Positions 1-8,579 of a stretch of 64,000 bases of DNA are shown here, piece by piece. The translations under genes and the position numbers were made by a program. The stretch spans positions 62,001 to 126,000 of the forward strand of contig NC_089462.1 of the NCBI RefSeq assembly GCF_029203305.1, in the 5' to 3' direction. Numbering within the stretch: the stretch's first letter is position 1; the number at the start of each line of letters is the position of its first letter. Source of the DNA: Yamadazyma tenuis (Eukaryota; Ascomycota; Pichiomycetes; Serinales; Debaryomycetaceae). The notes below the pieces were generated by a model. The model worked only from the letters and a program-made list of their open reading frames with translations. It was not told where the DNA came from and did not search any database.

Positions 1-159
1 CTGGGTCAAGATGGAATTGACCATGTCACTGATTTCCATCTCAGACGGATTGAAGTCATAGTCGATGTTCTTGATGATTTTTTTCAAGTTCTTATAGTTC
101 ATGTAGAAAATCGACCATTCGGGGATCTGATGAGATAAGAACGTCTTTCCAAACTTCAT
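1..159 (-). CDS. GDE1: GDE1, glycerophosphocholine phosphodiesterase (5' end only)
   Basis: Only the first 53 codons lie in the window; the gene runs off the left edge. The peptide opens MKFGKTFLSHQIPEWSIFYM and continues with NYKNLKKIIKNI, the first helix of an SPX domain (inositol-pyrophosphate/phosphate sensor). The IPEWS and YKNLKK segments fit Gde1 better than Pho81 or the Vtc proteins, which also begin with SPX. In yeast Gde1 hydrolyses glycerophosphocholine to choline and glycerol-3-phosphate in the cytosol and carries ankyrin repeats and a GDPD domain further on, not visible here. It is transcribed away from CAR1 across a 935-bp gap. Confidence 0.8.
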   Translation of the reverse strand, partial: MKFGKTFLSHQIPEWSIFYMNYKNLKKIIKNIDYDFNPSEMEISDMVNSILTQ

Positions 160-1094
160 GGTGGTTTTCTTTACAGGCGAAGGGTTGTCGAAAGAAGAGT
201 TTGTGGAGGTTATGTATCACTTATAGAGAGCCAATAGTGACGACAATGGGTGGGGAAGCACGGGGGAACGGTAAACAAATCTGGTCCTGGGATTAGAAAC
301 ACCCACTGAAAAATCCAATGATCGAGTAGGCTCAGTTATTTTGGGTCAAAATTCGGGTGACGGGTTGGTGCTACGTCGCTAGTGGGGTACGAGTCGACGA
401 GTCACAGGATAACCTGTTTATTAGGGTTGAACGAACAAATTGTAGGGGGAATTTTCGCAGTTTAGTATGCGGCATGGCCACCGCGTGGAACCAACGGCTG
501 CCAACATGAATGCGACACCACGAGGGCCTAATTTATTAAACTTTATTGGTCGATAGAGGGCGGAGACGGTCGTAAGTGGGACCAGAAGAATGGCACCCAC
601 TAGGAGAACACATAGAGATATAGACAGAGAATCAGTCGAAGGTTTTCAGAGAAAACAAACATATAGCTGAGGAGACGGAGACCCCGACATTTTGGTGTTG
701 TGCGACATGGGTCATGGTACCCCCCATGACATGGACGATGAGCTATTGACATATCGCGCAGTCGATCGGCTGCCGCGACATCTTTATAAACAACTGCAGC
801 AGTCTAATACCAGTCACACAAATCACCGCCGTCACCACAGTACTGTACCCCACCTGGTATCAGAATTGGTACCAATAAGCACCCCTCGCAGTCAGGCTCA
901 GCGCTCTTCTCTCGGTCACTTGCCTATCGCACCGACCTCGTCGTTTCGGGAGCTTTGTGTCACCATCGCCCCTCTCTTTGTGTCACGAAATCCACATTTG
1001 TCGCGGTTGGTTGCCATACACAAACAGCTCCAGCACTGATAAACACTTATAAATACCGCTGTTTCCCACCCCTGTGGTACAAATTACCCTTATT
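160..1094. other. Divergent intergenic region GDE1 / CAR1
   Basis: 935 bp without a supported gene, serving as promoter for both neighbours. A TATAAATA box at 1048-1055 lies 40 bp before the CAR1 start, with a GATAA core just upstream (about 1039-1043), compatible with nitrogen-regulated GATA factors. Open frames in this interval start on non-ATG codons or encode low-complexity peptides and were not accepted. Confidence 0.6.
1048..1055 (+). promoter_or_regulatory. TATA box of CAR1
   Basis: TATAAATA 40 bp upstream of the ATG at 1095; a typical distance for a strongly regulated yeast gene. Confidence 0.5.
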
Positions 1095-2099
1095 ATGTCT
1101 GACGGTACGTATCCCACTGCTTCATAAACCCCAAGCCAACCACTAACACCACTAGTCATATACAAATACCACCCTCACAAAAAGGCCACCATCATCACCG
1201 CTCCATTCTCCGGAGGACAACCAAAAGGAGGAGTCGAATTAGGCCCAGAATACATTTTGAACTCCGGGTTCGCCAAGCAGATTCAAGACCTTGGCTGGGA
1301 CGTCGAGATAACTCATCCCTTGGAAGGTACCGATTTTGAAGCTGCCAAAAATGATGAAAAGGACTCATTTGGGGTCAAAAACGCCAAAATCGTCCTGGAT
1401 TGCAACCGTAAAATCTTTGCTGCCGTCCACACAAGTTTACAAAATCAAAGATTACCCATAACTATCGGAGGTGACCACTCAATCGGAACCGGTACTTTGT
1501 TGGGAGCTTTAACCAACAACGAGGACACATGCATTTTGTGGATCGATGCCCATGCCGATATCAACTCGCCCAAAACTACCGGGTCCGGCAACTTGCACGG
1601 GTGTCCCGTGTCGTTCTTGATGGGAATCGACAGAGAAAGCTACCCTCCTGAGTTTGACTGGATTCCTACTGTGTTGAAATCCAACCGCATTGCATACATT
1701 GGATTAAGAGACGTGGACTCGGGAGAAAAAAAGATCTTGCGGGACCACAACATCCCAGCCTTCTCCATGTACCACATTGACAAGTACGGGATTGGGAAGG
1801 TGGTGGAGATGGCCTTGCAAAAAATCAACCCCAACATGGACTTTCCCATTCACTTGAGTTATGACGTGGATGCCATTGACCCAAGCTTTGTGCCTGCCAC
1901 TGGAACTAGAGTGGAAGGAGGTTTAACGTTGAGAGAAGGTTTGTTTGTGGCTGAGGAAGTCGCAGCCACCGGGTTGTTGAGCTCGATAGACATTGTGGAA
2001 ACCAACCCCTCTTTGGGAGAAACCAGCGATCACATCTTGGATACCGTCAGTGCCGCGTGTGCAATCGGTAGATGTGCCTTGGGCCAAACCTTGTTGTAA
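1095..2099 (+). CDS. CAR1: CAR1, arginase (one intron)
   Basis: Hydrolyses arginine to ornithine and urea, the first step of arginine catabolism in the cytosol. The gene is spliced: exon 1 is 1095-1104 (ATG TCT GAC G), the intron 1105-1155 begins GTACGT and ends with CACTAAC followed by ACCACTAG, and exon 2 is 1156-2099. Splicing restores the arginase N-terminus APFSGGQPKGGVELGP (residues 19-34); without it the frame would have to start on a TTG. The 317-residue product has the manganese-binding motifs GGDHS (108-112), DAHAD (about 134-138) and SYDVDAIDPSF (from about 238). Length is slightly below the 333 residues of S. cerevisiae Car1. It is likely nitrogen and arginine regulated through the large upstream region. 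Confidence 0.95.
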
Positions 2100-2242
2100 T
2101 ATAAGATTCCAAGCCTTGTTTTTAATCAGATGATGTACATAATAATGACATGAAATTCGGTCACCAAAATTCGCAGCAATTGACTGTGGACATTCACTAT
2201 AAATAAAACCCCCCACGCTTAGTTTCAGTTTTTGTAATTATT

Positions 2243-2986
2243 ATGTCTTCTATTATTGCTACTAATATTCCTTCCACTGTAACGGTTGAGAAGTTACAAG
2301 AATTCTTCTCCTTCTGTGGAGATGTCAAATCCATCAATCCTCTTGGATCTGGCAAGTACGAGGTAAATTTCAAGAGTGAAAAAGCCCTTTCCACTGCCTT
2401 ATTGTTGAACGACGCCGAATTAGAAGGCAGTTCCATCAAGGTTGAAGAAAACAAGTTACCTACGTATGAGGAGGTTCCTGACAAGAAGCCTGAAGATGTG
2501 GGCACCAGTGATGAGAAAAAGTCATTCACCGCCACGGGAGATCATAACTACGACGACATTGAGCAGGAAGAAAAGCCCAAGTATGCCATTATGGCGCAAT
2601 TGTTGTCGCAAGGATACGGAATCAGTGATCAGATGATTGAAAAGTCCATTTCGTTCGACAAGGAACATGGATATTCCACCCGTTTCAAAGGGTTTGTTAA
2701 ATCGTTGGACGAGAAATATATCCATTTGCAGAACCCTGAAAGCAAGTCTTCCAAGTTGTTGGGAGACTTGGTGGGTCAAGGAAAGGTGGTTTACGGTAAA
2801 TTCAACAAGTACTTTGAGCAGTTGGCAGAAAACCCATATGGTGCGAAGGTACACGACTTTTATAAGAACTTGGCAGGGGATGTGAAAGATGTACACTTGG
2901 AGGCCAAAAGATTGAACCAGTTGAAGAAAGAAGAAGATGCCAAGAGTGGTGTTGATCATGTCAGTGCCATAATTGACAAGCAGTAA
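2243..2986 (+). CDS. RRM-domain protein, Vip1-like
   Basis: 247 residues. Residues 1-70 form an RNA recognition motif: VIATNIP-type RNP2 (IIATNIPSTVTVEKLQEFF) and an RNP1-like KYEVNFKSEKALSTAL strand. The rest is charged, with a predicted amphipathic C-terminal half (about 115-230) and a lysine/glutamate-rich end. The arrangement of one N-terminal RRM and a conserved helical tail resembles S. pombe Vip1 and its orthologues in CTG yeasts, proteins of unclear role that probably bind RNA. The ATG at 2243 follows a short A/T-rich leader and is the only sensible start. It lies 143 bp downstream of CAR1 on the same strand. The family assignment is from memory. Confidence 0.75.
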   Translation: MSSIIATNIPSTVTVEKLQEFFSFCGDVKSINPLGSGKYEVNFKSEKALSTALLLNDAELEGSSIKVEENKLPTYEEVPDKKPEDVGTSDEKKSFTATGDHNYDDIEQEEKPKYAIMAQLLSQGYGISDQMIEKSISFDKEHGYSTRFKGFVKSLDEKYIHLQNPESKSSKLLGDLVGQGKVVYGKFNKYFEQLAENPYGAKVHDFYKNLAGDVKDVHLEAKRLNQLKKEEDAKSGVDHVSAIIDKQ

Positions 2987-3077
2987 AAGCGGTGATTTTT
3001 TACGACTTTTTATGACTATTGCTATTTAGGTTTAAAACATTTTAACATTTGTGAAATTCGCAGTTGCAACCAACTTC

Positions 3078-3487
3078 ATGCAAGCACGTATGGAGTATTT
3101 AAAGTACAGAAGGCTCCGTAGGGAAATTGCTCCACTCCAGCAACATGCCCTTAAAGAAACTGTACAAGCCCTTTTGGTGCTTAGATACCCTTTCATCAAA
3201 GCTTTCCCAGAGATAAAGAAAGAGTAGTAGTACACAAACACCACCAACCACTAATAACATACTAACAGCCAAGCTATGACATTGTTCAAGACAGGCTTGT
3301 GGAAGACAAGCTGATGACACGAGAGGATGGGTTGTCGATTCTTAAAGTATGGCTTCTCTTGAGGAATCTTAATATGCTTTTGTACGATAATCAGTTTGTG
3401 TTTGCAGCCGAAGACTTAATCGAAAGCCTCGGACAAATTTTGGACACCAGGTTTGCGGGCTTTAGCTACATAGAGTTTATGGTATAG
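3078..3487 (+). CDS. Possible small spliced gene, product unknown
   Basis: Uncertain. An ATG at 3078 opens 49 codons (MQARMEYLKYRRLRREIAPL at the start) to a TAG at 3225. A perfect TACTAAC branch-point heptamer sits at 3260-3266 with ACAG at 3291-3294. Joining GA at 3222-3223 to G3295 removes an intron of 71 nt starting GTAGTA (non-consensus) and continues in frame to the stop at 3487, giving about 112 residues, mostly helical and basic then leucine-rich. I do not recognise the product. The opposite strand also holds an open frame with a hydrophobic stretch (about 3099-3260), so strand is not settled. The weak 5' splice site is the main reason for doubt. Confidence 0.2.
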
Positions 3488-3911
3488 ACACATGAATAGA
3501 CGTTTCAGTAACCGTTGTGCATCCGGGAGTTCGAGCCAATGATGTCGCGAACAAACAGATCAGACAGTAATCCCGGCGTGTGAGGGTCGATAGGAGTCTT
3601 TTCTTCGGCGACAACAGAAGAAAATGAATCATCCGCGTTTACACGAAATGACTAATGAACAGTAAACAGATGATGAAGAGGTTGCTGAACGAAGGTCAAG
3701 CGGACTATGAAACCTTAAGAGGTCACTCCGGACCGGAGCCGTGACCCCAGATTTGCCAAATTCCGAGGCATCTGATTGTTTCCTATTTGTCTGCGATACC
3801 CCGGAGAAATGGAAAGACGCAAGTTAATTTTGTGGGGGAGCATGAAAAATATATAAAATACCCATCTGTCCTTCCGAAACTAAAAAACACTTTTTTTCAC
3901 TATTTATTGAC
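3488..3911. other. SFC1 upstream region
   Basis: 424 bp without a gene. It holds a 26-bp nested palindrome at 3721-3746 (listed separately) and a TATATAAA box at about 3850-3858, 54 bp before the SFC1 start. Confidence 0.6.
3721..3746. promoter_or_regulatory. Nested palindrome, candidate Zn2Cys6 operator of SFC1
   Basis: The left arm GGTCACTCCGG (3721-3731) is complementary to CCGGA (3733-3737) plus GTGACC (3741-3746), with a one-base centre and a three-base GCC bulge. The core CTCCGGACCGGAG is a perfect 6-bp inverted repeat with CGG/CCG half-sites, the type read by zinc-cluster factors. SFC1 is a gluconeogenic gene controlled by Cat8/Sip4 in S. cerevisiae, but this core is not the classical CSRE. 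Confidence 0.4.
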
Positions 3912-4868
3912 ATGTCTTCAGCCACACAAAAACCCCAGACCAAGGGAAGAGGGATCACCGACTTGGTGGCCGGTGGAACTGCCGGATTGTTCGAAGCGTT
4001 ATGCTGTCACCCATTGGATACCGTCAAGGTCAGAATGCAGTTGTACAGAAAAAGTGGACAGAAACCCCCGGGATTTTTGAAAACCGGAATCAACATCGTC
4101 CAGAAAGAGACGTTTTTGAGTCTATACAAGGGATTGGGTGCGGTTGTCATTGGAATCGTACCTAAAATGGGACTAAGATTCTCGTCCTATGAATTCTACC
4201 GGTCATTACTCTACGCTCCAGATGGATCAATCTCCACCAGTCTGACATTTTTGGCCGGTGTAGGTGCTGGGATCACCGAGGCTGTTCTCGTGGTGAACCC
4301 CATGGAGGTGGTGAAGATCAGATTGCAGGCGCAACACCACTCAATGGCTGATCCCTTAGATATCCCTAAATACAGAAACGCCCCTCACGCCGCCTACGTG
4401 ATTGTGAAGGAAGAAGGGTTCAAGACCTTGTACAGAGGAGTGTCATTGACGGCTGCCAGACAAGCCACCAACCAGGGAGTCAATTTTACGGTGTACTCGA
4501 AAATCAAGGAATATTTGCAAGGATACCACCAAACCGACGTGTTGCCCGCGTGGGAAACTAGTTGCATTGGGTTGATTTCAGGGGCTTTGGGACCTTTATC
4601 CAACGCTCCTTTGGACACCATCAAAACCAGATTACAAAAGACTACGTATGCTTCCAACGAATCTGGTATGGTGAGAATCGTCAAGATTGGAAAGCAATTG
4701 GTGCATGAAGAAGGTATGGCTGCTTTGTATAAGGGAATCACTCCTAGAATCATGAGAGTGGCTCCGGGACAAGCTGTTACCTTTACTGTTTACGAGTTCA
4801 TGAAGGGAGTATTGAGCGGCGACACCCCTATTCCCAGTTTGACTCTGGGCAACAAAAAATTAGACTAG
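3912..4868 (+). CDS. SFC1: SFC1 (ACR1), mitochondrial succinate-fumarate carrier
   Basis: Inner-membrane antiporter that brings cytosolic succinate (from the glyoxylate cycle) into mitochondria in exchange for fumarate; needed for growth on C2 compounds. The 318 residues contain three mitochondrial-carrier repeats with signatures HPLDTVKVRMQ (33-43), NPMEVVKIRLQ (129-139) and APLDTIKTRLQ (232-242). Long blocks such as GGTAGLFEALCCHPLDT, GAGITEAVLVVNPMEVVKI and GVSLTAARQATNQG are near identical to S. cerevisiae Sfc1, which separates it from other carriers. The start follows a TATA box and an A-rich leader. It is preceded by an unusual CGG palindrome. Confidence 0.96.
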   Translation: MSSATQKPQTKGRGITDLVAGGTAGLFEALCCHPLDTVKVRMQLYRKSGQKPPGFLKTGINIVQKETFLSLYKGLGAVVIGIVPKMGLRFSSYEFYRSLLYAPDGSISTSLTFLAGVGAGITEAVLVVNPMEVVKIRLQAQHHSMADPLDIPKYRNAPHAAYVIVKEEGFKTLYRGVSLTAARQATNQGVNFTVYSKIKEYLQGYHQTDVLPAWETSCIGLISGALGPLSNAPLDTIKTRLQKTTYASNESGMVRIVKIGKQLVHEEGMAALYKGITPRIMRVAPGQAVTFTVYEFMKGVLSGDTPIPSLTLGNKKLD

Positions 4869-5029
4869 GTATATTTATTAAACATAGTATTGGACTGGAC
4901 GTAGTCACCAGAGTGTGGGGGGCGCGAGTCATCGAGAGATCCATTCACCCGGCGAGAGTTTCGGTCTGGCGGTGCCAGCGGTGCGACCTCGCCTGACAAA
5001 CTCATTCGCGCTCATCCATTAGATGGCAA

Positions 5030-6043
5030 ATGATAAGAAGGCAATTAATACACATCAATAAATTTGCCTATGGCCATGCTCCTACCAGGCTCTTGACCAC
5101 CACTCCTATAAGGTGGCGTCCTCGTGAACGTGTGCGTAAAGCGAAAGAAATTCCGGAGGATGAGGTCACCAAATACTACAACTCAAGACTGAAGCCTTCA
5201 GGTGCCAAACAGTTTTATTACCAGGATGAACCATCATCAGATCCCAATTCTCGCTACAGTGTGTTTAGCAGGCCACCCAATGAAAATGGCCTCATTACTG
5301 TCCACGATGGGATCTATGATATCCTTAAAGAACCTACTTTGGTGATTGAGAGAAAAGTTGAGATGATGAACCTCTTTTTAGGATTCGAACAGGCCAATCG
5401 GTACAAGATAATGAACGCCATGGGCGAGCAGATTGGGTTCATGCAAGAGAAGGATTTGGGGATCTTCAAGATGTTGGGCAGACAGTTTTTCCGGTTACAT
5501 AGACCTTTTGACATTGAGGTATTTAACAACTATGGAGACTTGTTGATGGTGATAAAACGGCCGTTTTCGTTTATCAACAGTCATATAAAAGCGTATTTGC
5601 CGGGTGTTAATTCCCACGGTGAAATGGAACTAGAGTCGATAGGCGAGTCGGTTCAAAGTTGGCATTTGTGGAGACGGAGGTACAATTTGTTCAAGCTCGA
5701 CGACGATGTCACCGATGAATACAACCAGTTTGGGGCCATTGATGCCCCGTTCTTGTCGTTTGATTTCCCTGTCTCTAACGCGGATGGCGACGTGATTGCG
5801 TCTGTGGACAGAAATTGGGTTGGATTGGGAAGAGAGCTTTTCACCGATACTGGTGTGTACATCATTCGGATGGATCCTGCTAGTTTTGATGGGATGGGTG
5901 GATTGTACCCTTCAGTAGCAGGTCCTTTGACGCTCGACCAGCGGGCGGTTCTACTTGGTAACGCTGTAAGCATCGACTTTGACTATTTCTCAAGACACTC
6001 GAGAGGTGGAGGAGGGCTTCTCAGCTTTAACAATTATGAATAG
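5030..6043 (+). CDS. AIM25: AIM25, mitochondrial phospholipid-scramblase family protein
   Basis: 337 residues. The N-terminus (RRQLIHINKFAYGHAPTRLL, then basic and hydroxylated) is a plausible mitochondrial presequence. From about residue 75 the scramblase-type beta-barrel domain follows: LKEPTLVIERKVEMMNLFLGFEQANRY, then the FNNYGDLLMVIKRPF strand and VSIDFDYFSRHS near the end. Yeast Aim25 belongs to this family and is linked to mitochondrial inheritance and stress; lipid scrambling has not been shown for it as far as I know. The upstream ATG at 5023 is out of frame and short, so 5030 is preferred. It lies 161 bp downstream of SFC1. Confidence 0.88.
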   Translation: MIRRQLIHINKFAYGHAPTRLLTTTPIRWRPRERVRKAKEIPEDEVTKYYNSRLKPSGAKQFYYQDEPSSDPNSRYSVFSRPPNENGLITVHDGIYDILKEPTLVIERKVEMMNLFLGFEQANRYKIMNAMGEQIGFMQEKDLGIFKMLGRQFFRLHRPFDIEVFNNYGDLLMVIKRPFSFINSHIKAYLPGVNSHGEMELESIGESVQSWHLWRRRYNLFKLDDDVTDEYNQFGAIDAPFLSFDFPVSNADGDVIASVDRNWVGLGRELFTDTGVYIIRMDPASFDGMGGLYPSVAGPLTLDQRAVLLGNAVSIDFDYFSRHSRGGGGLLSFNNYE

Positions 6044-6155
6044 ATAAATGTATCACCAATACTCCTTATATTAGTACTCATTAAATACTCATGGTATACG
6101 CTACCATGTATAGCATTAAAATTAGATCAGTAGAATAGCACAGTGTACACCAAGA

Positions 6156-7136
6156 TTACATTAGCCTGCGCTTGCTCTTCTGACGTGCCTTGTCGAGAAG
6201 CACATGCCAGTCCTGGTCAGAGCTCTTAGAGCTTATGTCCTTGACGATTTTGACAAAGAGATTCGTGTAGTCATGCTTTCTGAGCTCTATCTCACGATCC
6301 CATAAATCTCTTTTATTAATCTCCGACTCCACCATGAAAGAATCTCCAATCTCCTTGTATTGCTTAAGCTTATTATTGGTGATCACCAATGTCGAAAACC
6401 GCAACTCGTCTTTGTACTTGCTGATTCTCTCCATCAATACCAGGGGTATTTTGTCGATAAATTCGTCCTGACTGGAACAGGAACAGTGCCTGATGGGGAA
6501 ATCCTTGAGTCCATCGAGCTCGTAGATATATCCGTTCACGTTGACGTATCCAACAAAATGGAAGAGCCCGTCGTTTTTGTGGTCACTGTCTGGTGGTGGT
6601 TTGGATGGGTCTTCGTCGACGAGGATGGAAGGGGTCAGAAACGAATTGTGGACCGAGCGGATCAAGTCGCTGTTACTGATAGTTTCTCCGGCCATCAACG
6701 GGTCGAAACCCGTCACAAAAGACTTGAAGTTTGCTAAGTCCTCTCCCACATCAACGTGTATTTGGTTTAAAAGAATATTCAACACTGCTTGGGTAGCACA
6801 GGCATTTTGAATGGTCTGGTTGGCGAAGAATATATCGTATTGTTGGAAGTCCTGGTCGTATTCACCTGCCAAAGGCGCATTGTTGTCGAGGGCATACTGT
6901 CTGTCAATGGCACTATACTTGAAAAGAAAAATCACTCCATAGATGGGACTGAGGGCCCTTAGCGAGTCCGAATCAATCGAATATAAATCTTCGAATTGTA
7001 CGTCTTTGACGTTCAATTTTTCCACCAAGCGGGTGAAAACACCCTGTTATATGGTTAGTACACTTGTGGGGGGATGGAGGTTTCGTGTTTAACATACTGC
7101 ATCGGAGTCTATGGTGTTCCAACCTGAGCTTGCCAT
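6156..7136 (-). CDS. UCH37/UCHL5-type ubiquitin C-terminal hydrolase (one intron)
   Basis: Cysteine deubiquitinase of peptidase family C12, expected to bind the proteasome. Exon 1 is 7098-7136 (13 codons, MASSGWNTIDSDA), the intron 7044-7097 (54 nt) runs from GTATGT through TACTAAC to ACAG, and exon 2 is 6156-7043. Splicing gives SGWNTIDSDAGVFTRLVEKL, the typical UCH37 opening. In the 308-residue product the oxyanion glutamine is about Q89, the catalytic cysteine C95 (NACATQA), histidine H175 (LFHFVGY) and aspartate D190 (ELDGLKDF). A basic tail (KARQKSKRRLM) ends the protein. S. cerevisiae has only Yuh1, so this gene marks a lineage that kept UCH37. It is divergent from OST5 with 84 bp between start codons. 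Confidence 0.93.
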
Positions 7137-7220
7137 TTGTGAGAGAGATGAAATAGTGCGCACCGTTTGTCATTTTTCAATCTTCAACAAGACGTGTTCT
7201 TTGTGCCAAACCCATCCACA

Positions 7221-7484
7221 ATGTCATACGGTGCTTCGTACGAACAGTACAATACGCTTTTCCTCAACGAGGCAAGTGAAATCCACCCAAGCATAGTATA
7301 CCGTAACTTGGGGCTCGTGACGGTGTTGTTATTGGTCCTTACTCTTTTGTCGTTGGCCACGGCCTTGATGGTCAATTTAAAGAACAAGTCTCATGTGAGT
7401 TACTTGGTGAGTGCCAGCATCGCGTCGTTGTCAATTGGGTTCGGAAGTATCTTGTTGTCCAACTACGTGGGCGTATATATCTAG
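7221..7484 (+). CDS. OST5: OST5, oligosaccharyltransferase small subunit
   Basis: 87-residue membrane protein. After a short N-terminal segment (MSYGASYEQYNTLF) come two hydrophobic helices (about 28-50 and 60-82) and the C-terminus SNYVGVYI, which matches the SNSFGVYV ending of S. cerevisiae Ost5. Ost5 is part of the ER complex that transfers the N-glycan to nascent proteins. I chose the ATG at 7221 because the in-frame upstream extension has no ATG and adds a non-family segment. It shares an 84-bp divergent promoter with UCH37. Confidence 0.88.
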   Translation: MSYGASYEQYNTLFLNEASEIHPSIVYRNLGLVTVLLLVLTLLSLATALMVNLKNKSHVSYLVSASIASLSIGFGSILLSNYVGVYI

Positions 7485-7572
7485 GGAATATAAATCAATA
7501 AATACAATTTTTCGGTTATTGGTGCTACTTTGATGAATGTGCTGGAAATGCGAAAATCATTTGTTAGGAACT

Positions 7573-8493
7573 ATGGTGTTGTACAAGTACATACTCTTTA
7601 TTTGGCAGTGTTTGGCGGTGTTGGCAGCCAGCGACGGGTTCTACGATAAGAACCCGAACATCTACGAGTTGACACCTGCCACATTCGATAAGGTGGTCAA
7701 CAAATCCAACTACACCACGATTGTCGAGTTCTATGCTCCGTGGTGTGGATATTGTAAACAGTTGAAATCAACGTTCCAGAAGGTGGGGAAGTTCATTCAG
7801 AACGACGCGAGGTACAGTGTGCACGTGGCGGCCGTGAACTGTGACAAGGGCTATAACAAAAAGCTCTGTGCTGATGAGAAGGTTACTGGGTTCCCCACGT
7901 TAAAAGTGTTCAGACCACCAAAGTATGACGCCACCAAGCCTACCGTCACAAAACATGTATCGGAGGTGTATACTGGCCAGAGACTGTTCAAGCCGATTGT
8001 GGACTTCCTCGCCAGCCGGATCAAAAATTATGTCAAACGGGTACACCTGTTTGAACAGGTGAGCACTTGGCTCAACAAGGGCAATTCCACCAAAAGAGTG
8101 CTATTGGTGACCGAAGTTAGTGCCTTGAGTGCCATGTACAAGTCCTTGGCAGTGGACTACTTGGGTCTCGTGAGTTTCGGGGTCTTTACCATCAAGGAGC
8201 AACCGACTGATGCAAAGGTGTCTATTGGAGACAAAGAGGTGGAATTGCCATTGGAGAAAATGGGCAAGTCGGCTCTCTTGTTAATCGACACAGAAGAAAA
8301 ATCAGTTTTGCGGTACGAAGGAAAGCTTAATGACAAGTTGAAGATTTCAAAATGGATCATGGAGAAGTCTGGAGTGCAACCATTGGAAGGTGAGTTATCC
8401 AACAAGGAGAAGGAAACGTACGAGAGGTACAGACTCGGCAAAAAGATCAGGAAGCAAAAGAAGCAACCCGAACTTGAACATGACGAGCTATAG
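7573..8493 (+). CDS. MPD1: MPD1, ER protein disulfide isomerase-like protein
   Basis: Oxidoreductase assisting disulfide formation in the ER. The 306 residues begin with a signal peptide (MVLYKYILFIWQCLAVLAAS) and contain one thioredoxin domain with active site CGYC (58-61, in YAPWCGYCKQL), then a second thioredoxin-like fold without cysteine pair, a basic helix, and a terminal HDEL retrieval signal. One CxxC site plus HDEL is the Mpd1 arrangement. An in-frame ATG at 7537 would place MCWKCENHLLGT before the signal peptide, so 7573 is preferred. It converges on FSH1 across 86 bp of A/T-rich sequence with a short (TA)n run. Confidence 0.93.
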   Translation: MVLYKYILFIWQCLAVLAASDGFYDKNPNIYELTPATFDKVVNKSNYTTIVEFYAPWCGYCKQLKSTFQKVGKFIQNDARYSVHVAAVNCDKGYNKKLCADEKVTGFPTLKVFRPPKYDATKPTVTKHVSEVYTGQRLFKPIVDFLASRIKNYVKRVHLFEQVSTWLNKGNSTKRVLLVTEVSALSAMYKSLAVDYLGLVSFGVFTIKEQPTDAKVSIGDKEVELPLEKMGKSALLLIDTEEKSVLRYEGKLNDKLKISKWIMEKSGVQPLEGELSNKEKETYERYRLGKKIRKQKKQPELEHDEL

Positions 8494-8579
8494 AAGCGTA
8501 TGCGCCACTTGTGCTAATTATATATATATATATATGGGTCAGAACTCGTAAAGTTATAAATATAATTCTATAGTATATA

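Noticed and set aside
692..1039. Forward open frame of 115 codons before CAR1
   Set aside because: It begins on a non-ATG codon, is rich in Thr/His/Ser with no recognisable motif, and covers the arginase TATA/GATA promoter region.
3519..3540. GGGAGTTCGAGCC as a tRNA T arm before SFC1
   Set aside because: No pairing 3' stem and no other cloverleaf arms.
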